DNA of 64,000 nucleotides from Gordionus sp. m RMFG-2023 (taxonomy: Eukaryota > Nematomorpha > Gordioida > Chordodea > Parachordodidae): assembly GCF_954871325.1 (NCBI RefSeq), contig NC_088779.1, positions 5,892,846 to 5,956,845 of the forward strand, given 5' to 3'. A program made the position numbers and the translations under genes. The notes under the pieces are model-generated. The model saw nothing but the letters and a program-made list of their open reading frames with translations. It made no database searches and had not been told where the DNA came from. Shown here piece after piece: positions 58,775 through 64,000 of the stretch. The stretch's first letter is position 1; each line of letters begins with the position of its first letter.

Positions 58775-61700
58775 ATTTATAGTTAAAATATTTAAATTGA
58801 TTGTTAAGCTTTAGTACAGTATGATTTAAATTGTTTGACTTGTAATAATTATTGTAATACTAACATAGTTGTTACAAATATATGGAAATGTTTTACAAAT
58901 TTATTGATACTGTATATATTTCCAATAATGCCTTTCATACTCTTATTTTAAACATTTTAATATAAATAGTTATAGTAGTTTGTGATGGAATAGGTAAATT
59001 GAAGTTTTCTTATTCAAAAATCAAACATAATATTTACAAAATTTCATTTTTTACGATTAATACTCTACCAAAGAGATAGATATTTGATTTGATACATATG
59101 TGAAACCGTGAAATAAGCAATTTTAATCAGATTGTATTAAAGATCATTAATCCTTTCAAGAATGGATTTAGATAGAAAATCGTATTGGCTCAAACCGTTG
59201 ATAAAGAAAGGATTTTTAATATTTCAAGAATTTTCCCCATCCACCCGATATTTTAAATAAATCATTTAAAAATTTAGCAGCACCACTTTCCTTCTTTATA
59301 TTAATTTTACATATAATATTTATAGGCCGTTTAAATTGCTTAATTTTGAGGCAGAGTTGATCGCAAATAACACATTACAAAATATATTGCCAAAATTTTT
59401 ATTGTGGCTTTGAATAATATCTTTGCCATACATATATGACTAAATTTCAATATCACAATCAAACAAGACTGCTTTTTTATTTGACATGAACCTTCCAGAG
59501 TAATTAGCCATAGTAGATACCCGTTCGACTACTCCCAAATATATAATCTATATTTGTTTCAACTTATGAGAGAAAATAACTGGTAGGCCTGATTCGCATG
59601 TAGAAATTCGCTATAGAGAGGAGGATTTTTTCTAGGCATTATTATAAGTTAGATAATAAGAATAGATGGTATTGACAATTTCTAATAAATTAAAATAATG
59701 ATTTAATGATAAAAATTAATTGTATATAATTTCTAATAAAATGAAAATTTTTTAAGAGTTAAAAATTGATATATAAATTTTAATTATATTTTTAAAAAGG
59801 ATTAATGCAAAAAAATAATCTTGAGAATTATTGCAATAACTTACAAAGTAATCGTGAAAAAAATATACGGTGTATTAATAAATAGGGAAAAATCTAATTA
59901 AGAGGCATATTATAAATTTATAATGTACAAATCAATTTTCTTTGGGATTGAGCTAATTATCGTATATTCACCCATTCAACCTATTTTCAGAAGTAGTATT
60001 TTTCAGTAATATTCTTATTCGATCTGAGCCGAATTTTAAAGCTAACTTATTTTATTTGGAAAAATATTATGTATATCTAAAAAATTTTAGTGTAAACATC
60101 TATTCGAAACTTTGAAGCATATGTAATATTTTTCTGACTAAAATAATTAGTTAGCCATATTTAAAAATCGACTCCAATTGAGCATTTAGTAACAACCTCT
60201 CATGTAGATTTTTAATCTTGCTAAAGAAATTGTTCTTTCATTGTTAGAAGTATAAATGGGTGAGGTTTCCAAAATATATAATAATTTTATTATATTAGAA
60301 AAGTAGTCTAATATGTGTTTAATGTAAAGCATCTATAGAACAACCATAATAAATCTTTTATAACATAGTTTGAATTCAGCTAATAATGCATGCTTTAACA
60401 TCCTTATTTCACAGAGAAAGTGCCAATTTAAATTCTCAAATTGATTCGGAAGATCTGGAGGGAGGGAGATCAGGGGAAAAGGCCCCTCCAAATATTTGTT
60501 CTTGTAAATATCATCCAATCAAATTTTTTCCACTATACTCTTCCTTCCTCATCCCCAAATATAAACAATATATTACCATAAGGATAAAATTTTAAAAAAT
60601 TATATAGGTTAATAACTTTTTCAAATAACGAACATAATTTTTTAAAACTGCTCCTAAATCAATTCTTTTAGGGCTTGTTAATTTCTAAAGAAAACAGACA
60701 GTCAAATTCAACCATATTGTTGTTGGATTCATATTTCGTCGTATAATATACCTAAAATTAAAGTCAGACATTTAAAATAAGAAATGTAATACTCTTTCCG
60801 ATCAAATGGGGTTTGGTATGAAATAAAAAAATATTCATTTTTTTCTGGAAAATATTTTTGGTATGAGTGAACCATACCCAGGGACTAGTGATCTTCCTTT
60901 GAACTTTTTTTTATCGGCTTTTTTTATTATTAGAATCTGTATATTCTTTTAAAACATATAAGGAACATTATTTAATCTTACAAATAGTGGAAAATTTCTT
61001 ATGACGAATAATTTCACTTGCAACAATTGAAATTAATCTTGATTATATCATTTTCTTGGTTAACTAGACAATTGTCTATCTTTGTATCATCAATAGAGTT
61101 TTTGAATTATTTTACCTCTCGTTATGACTATTTTTCAGATGGTTAAGTGAAAATGGCAGAATATTTGTTTATTTTTGCTTCAAGATTTCCTATAAAATGC
61201 CTGGGAATGGAAGAATTGATTCTGGGAGGAAACATTTAGTTTGTTTATATCATTTTTATTTAATAGAACTTCAATTCAACTTGTCTAATTCTCAATAGTT
61301 ACCTATCATTATTAATTTAAAATAAGGAGGGAATCAGTCATGAGTGTAACATCTTACCATTAAATATTATAGAAATGGATAAATTAATTCCACTGATTTA
61401 AAAACATTTTGAATTTTAGCTGAAGCACATGCTTAAGATAAAATATATTTGACTATACTTGGTATGTCATAGATTATAAAATTTTTCCATTTTCTCATTT
61501 AAGAGTCGACTAAAGAGTTATAATATAGTTTTAATGGTTCAAACACTATTTTATTTATTGGTTGTAATTTATGAGTGTAATTTGTTGGAATAGTTAATAA
61601 TCTTCTAAGTAAATGTCAAATTCATGGATTGGTGAGAAATGTGATTATCTAATATAATGAACATTTCTTTCGTTAGTTGGTTTAACCTATTAGATAAAAT

Positions 61701-62460
61701 AATATAAGAAAATCAAAAAATTATAACATCCATCCTAAACTATCTAAAATAACAATTGCACAATGTCTCCTCTTAAAAAAAGATCATACAGACATTTGTG
61801 AATTAAGTTTTTCCAATGCATTGATCCCAAATTCTAAAGTCATAACTGTTCCCCTGTTAGTAGAAATAGTCCCCAGCTAACAGCCCGCTGTTGAACAGTT
61901 GTATAGCCTACAAATAATAATTCAAATAATATTAGTATAGTCTTGGCATATATATTTATTTTATGCACTTATCTGTCATAATATTTCAATTGCATCTTCT
62001 ATAATATCTTATATTATCATATACTGATTAGACATTCCACAAATGGCACTCCACCACCCTACAGAGAATGTCGAGTGCAAGTTTGTATTCACTGTTTGGT
62101 AGTAATTTACCTTACTGCCAGGGTCCGTTAAATTAAAGAGGGATTAAGGTACCTCTTTAAAGATAGGGCATAGATTATTGGCAAGAATAGAGAAATTAAA
62201 ATTATGATCAATAAAATGTGTGGTTATTTTTAAATTTTATTTCAACAGATTAGTTTTCTTTTATAAATTTGTGGTTAATTTGTGATAAATATAAATTTAA
62301 AAATCAAAAAAAAATTAAAGAAATTAAAAGGCAACCTGTTGATGATGGTTGTTAATTTTTTAATTGTATGGCATCCTGCCTTATGAACATTAGATAATTA
62401 TTATAAATTTAATTAATTATATTCATTCTAGAAAATTTTAAATTTTTTTAATAATTAATC
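58775..62460. other. AT-rich DNA without recognised gene
   Basis: Two overlapping frames on opposite strands near 60333-60595 share a GC-richer patch (GGAGGGAGATCAGGGGAAAA) but neither resembles a known protein. A patch at 62040-62165 is also GC-richer, without recognised identity. Confidence 0.4.
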
Positions 62461-62627
62461 CTTTTTTTATTTGAAACCTCTCATATTGAGCATCTTTCTC
62501 GCTCGTTGCTCGATTTTTCTGACATACATATTCATCATTCCTTCGCTATTTTTGCACATCAATCAACAGACCTCTCACAGGCGCTTTTGCTTTATTATTG
62601 GCAGCATTTTTTTTATTTTTTATACCT

Positions 62628-63119
62628 ATGGCCATTCCCCATGAACGCAGAATCTGCCCATCCTGCATGAAACCAATACATTTAACAAATGATGGAGAAT
62701 TTTTTGTTCATGGACCAATCTCTAACAGGTGTCCGCATTCAAAACACACGCCTCTTTCTCAGATCACTTATTCGCTTCCCCTCCCTCTCATAGATTCTCC
62801 CTTAAACCAAGTAATTGGTGCCTCATTCTCCGATATTTTTCTTAACTCCACAAAACCAAGTATCATAACGAGAATACCCAAAGGAGCAAGAATACAAGTA
62901 GCTAAATCTCTCAGCAACTGCATATCTTCTCTTTTGCAAAATTTTAACAAAGAAGAAGAAAGGTTAAAATTTTTAAACTTTGCGTACAATACTTTCAAAA
63001 TACCTGACATATCACTCCAAAAATCATTAACTCAACAAATAAAAGATGCCTGTTTAAACTTCAACACTCATCTTCATGAGTCCCAAATCTTCAGACATCC
63101 CATAAACAAAAAAAAATAA
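62628..63119 (+). CDS. LINE ORF, N-terminal part
   Basis: The start is taken at the second in-frame ATG (62628), with good context (CCTATGG), rather than 62598. The protein begins MAIPHERRICPSCMKPIHL, followed by HGPISNRCPHS, a C-x2-C ... H ... C pattern like the zinc-binding N-terminus of this LINE type. RIPKGARIQVAKSLSNCI (from about 62869) is another conserved block. The frame stops at 63117 in an A-rich run. Conserved sequence resumes within about 30 bp in another frame, so this copy carries a break here. Confidence 0.8.
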   Translation: MAIPHERRICPSCMKPIHLTNDGEFFVHGPISNRCPHSKHTPLSQITYSLPLPLIDSPLNQVIGASFSDIFLNSTKPSIITRIPKGARIQVAKSLSNCISSLLQNFNKEEERLKFLNFAYNTFKIPDISLQKSLTQQIKDACLNFNTHLHESQIFRHPINKKK

Positions 63120-63145
63120 CCCCACTTCAACAAAAAGCCTCATAG

Positions 63146-63631
63146 ATTTCGAAGAAAATTGACAGTCTTAATATCAATGGGGCCCTCAAACTCATTTCAA
63201 CCAATGACATTCTGGCGAAATCCAATTTAGAAACCTTAATTAAGCTTCGATCAAAACATCCCACAACAACTTTTATGCCAATATTGCCCCAACCCTTCTC
63301 CCATTGTGCAGCAGATTTCACACAGGAAGAAGTAAGGAAAGCAATCCTATCTTTTCATCGGGATTCGGCTCATGGTCTAGATGGGATTAGACCAATTTTT
63401 TTACAGGACATAACCTCTCCTGTGATCTGTACACAGGTTTCAATTCTCACTAAAATCACAAACTTAGTCAACAAAATCCTAAATGGAGACGTACCCAGCT
63501 TTAATACCCCCTTACTATTCGGTGCCAGACTCATCGCACTCCAAAAACCAAACAAGGACATTCGGCCCATCGCCATTAGTTCAACTTACCGTAGATTAGT
63601 CGAATCAAACACGATGCCGCACACATTCTAA
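63146..63631 (+). CDS. LINE reverse transcriptase, first part of domain
   Basis: Reads IDSLNINGALKLISTNDIL, LRSKHP, FTQEEVRKAILSF, SAHGLDGIRPIFLQDIT, ILNGDVPSFNTPLLFGARLI and RPIAISSTYRRLV, the opening RT blocks of non-LTR elements (DG-I-RP, then the RPIA motif). The frame from here to 63631 is open, then conserved sequence shifts to another frame at about 63600, marking a second break. Confidence 0.85.
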   Translation: MSKKIDSLNINGALKLISTNDILAKSNLETLIKLRSKHPTTTFMPILPQPFSHCAADFTQEEVRKAILSFHRDSAHGLDGIRPIFLQDITSPVICTQVSILTKITNLVNKILNGDVPSFNTPLLFGARLIALQKPNKDIRPIAISSTYRRLVESNTMPHTF

Positions 63632-64000
63632 GCCCCTATCAACTTGGTGTAGGAATACCTGGTGGGTGTGAAGCTGCTGTGCACTTAACAAGAATTCACC
63701 TTGAAAATAACCCAAAAAACGAATCCCTAGTAAAAATTGACTTCTCTAACGCCTACAACATTCTTTCGCGCAACACGTTCCTACATTCAACTTGCTTCCA
63801 TTTCCCCGCTTACACCAAATTTCTTTTCTCTTGCTACCAATCACCAACAATCTTACAATTCAACAAAGAAAAGGTACTTTCTGTCGAGGGTATCCAACAA
63901 GGTGACCCTCTCGGATCCCTTCTCTTTAGTCTTGGAATCAATGACATGATAAAATCAATAAACTCTTCATGTACTCTATCGCTCCACGCTTGGTATATTG
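63590..64000 (+). CDS. LINE reverse transcriptase, central part, cut by window end
   Basis: In the next frame: LSPYQLGVGIPGGCEAAVHL, LVKIDFSNAYNILSR (the first catalytic Asp of the RT, in the KIDFSNA motif), VEGIQQGDPLGSLLFSLGI (the QGDPL motif) and SLHAWYI at the very end. By comparison with related RTs the DD catalytic pair should follow immediately beyond the window. Confidence 0.88.

Larger units (their letters stand above)
62465..64000 (+). mobile_element. LINE (non-LTR retrotransposon), 5' part, cut by window end
   Basis: About 160 bp of leader (62465-62627) with higher GC than its surroundings is followed by a coding region that runs to the window end. The coding region contains an N-terminal Cys/His segment and a reverse-transcriptase domain. 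Composition is clearly less AT-rich than the flanks, as expected for a comparatively young insertion. The 3' end lies beyond the window. Older fragments of the same family occur at 1040, 6841 and 8110-9580. Confidence 0.9.

Noticed and set aside
62768-63010. Minus-strand frame of 80 codons, and those at 63127-63321 and 63370-63576
   Set aside because: Antisense shadows of the LINE coding region, which shows conserved blocks on the plus strand.
1-64000. tRNA, rRNA or other structured RNA genes
   Set aside because: No cloverleaf-consistent A/B-box pair or rRNA-like block was seen by eye. A covariance-model scan would be needed to exclude degenerate copies.

Overview
The window is a very AT-rich, gene-poor stretch of eukaryotic chromosome. 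By eye about three quarters of bases are A or T, introns are very short, and no tRNA, rRNA or recognisable host gene was found. Nearly everything that can be identified is a transposable element: hAT, MULE with an N-terminal FLYWCH domain, PIF/Harbinger, small non-autonomous hAT-like and mariner-like elements, a non-LTR retrotransposon (LINE), and one old LTR-type fossil. FLYWCH-type MULEs and the hAT type with zf-TTF and DUF4371 domains point to an invertebrate animal, perhaps an arthropod. The species cannot be named from this sequence.

Layout. 1-3.1 kb: AT-rich DNA with a decayed LINE 3' fragment on the minus strand and a hAT-like element end. 3.1-5.25 kb: old LTR-type element without recognisable coding sequence. 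5.25-6.84 kb: PIF/Harbinger remnant, minus strand. 6.84-9.6 kb: two inverted fragments of one LINE family with a GC-ended hAT-like MITE (7308-7798) between them. 9.6-18.3 kb: mostly featureless AT-rich DNA. 18.3-20.7 kb: decayed FLYWCH-type MULE with long terminal inverted repeats. 20.7-35.2 kb: AT-rich DNA with scattered small repeats, including a second copy of the GC-ended MITE (24390-24789) and a mariner-like MITE (27975-28192). 35.25-48.53 kb: the main feature, described next. 48.5-62.4 kb: AT-rich DNA with minor repeats. 62.46-64.0 kb: a relatively young LINE running off the end of the window.

The main feature is a 13.3-kb near-perfect palindrome made of two hAT transposons facing each other around a 437-bp spacer. 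The left copy (35253-42714) appears to carry a complete split transposase gene of 12 exons with an open reading frame of about 1,091 codons. The right copy (43152-48529) is the same element with 1,649 bp removed, taking exon 1 and its zinc finger. The 8-bp flanks do not pair within a copy but pair exactly across copies as reverse complements. Inverting the spacer gives each copy perfect 8-bp target duplications, so the spacer has been flipped by recombination between the copies, or mis-oriented in assembly. The transposase gene also contains a tandem array of symmetric phase-0 cassette exons: six in the left copy and four in the right.
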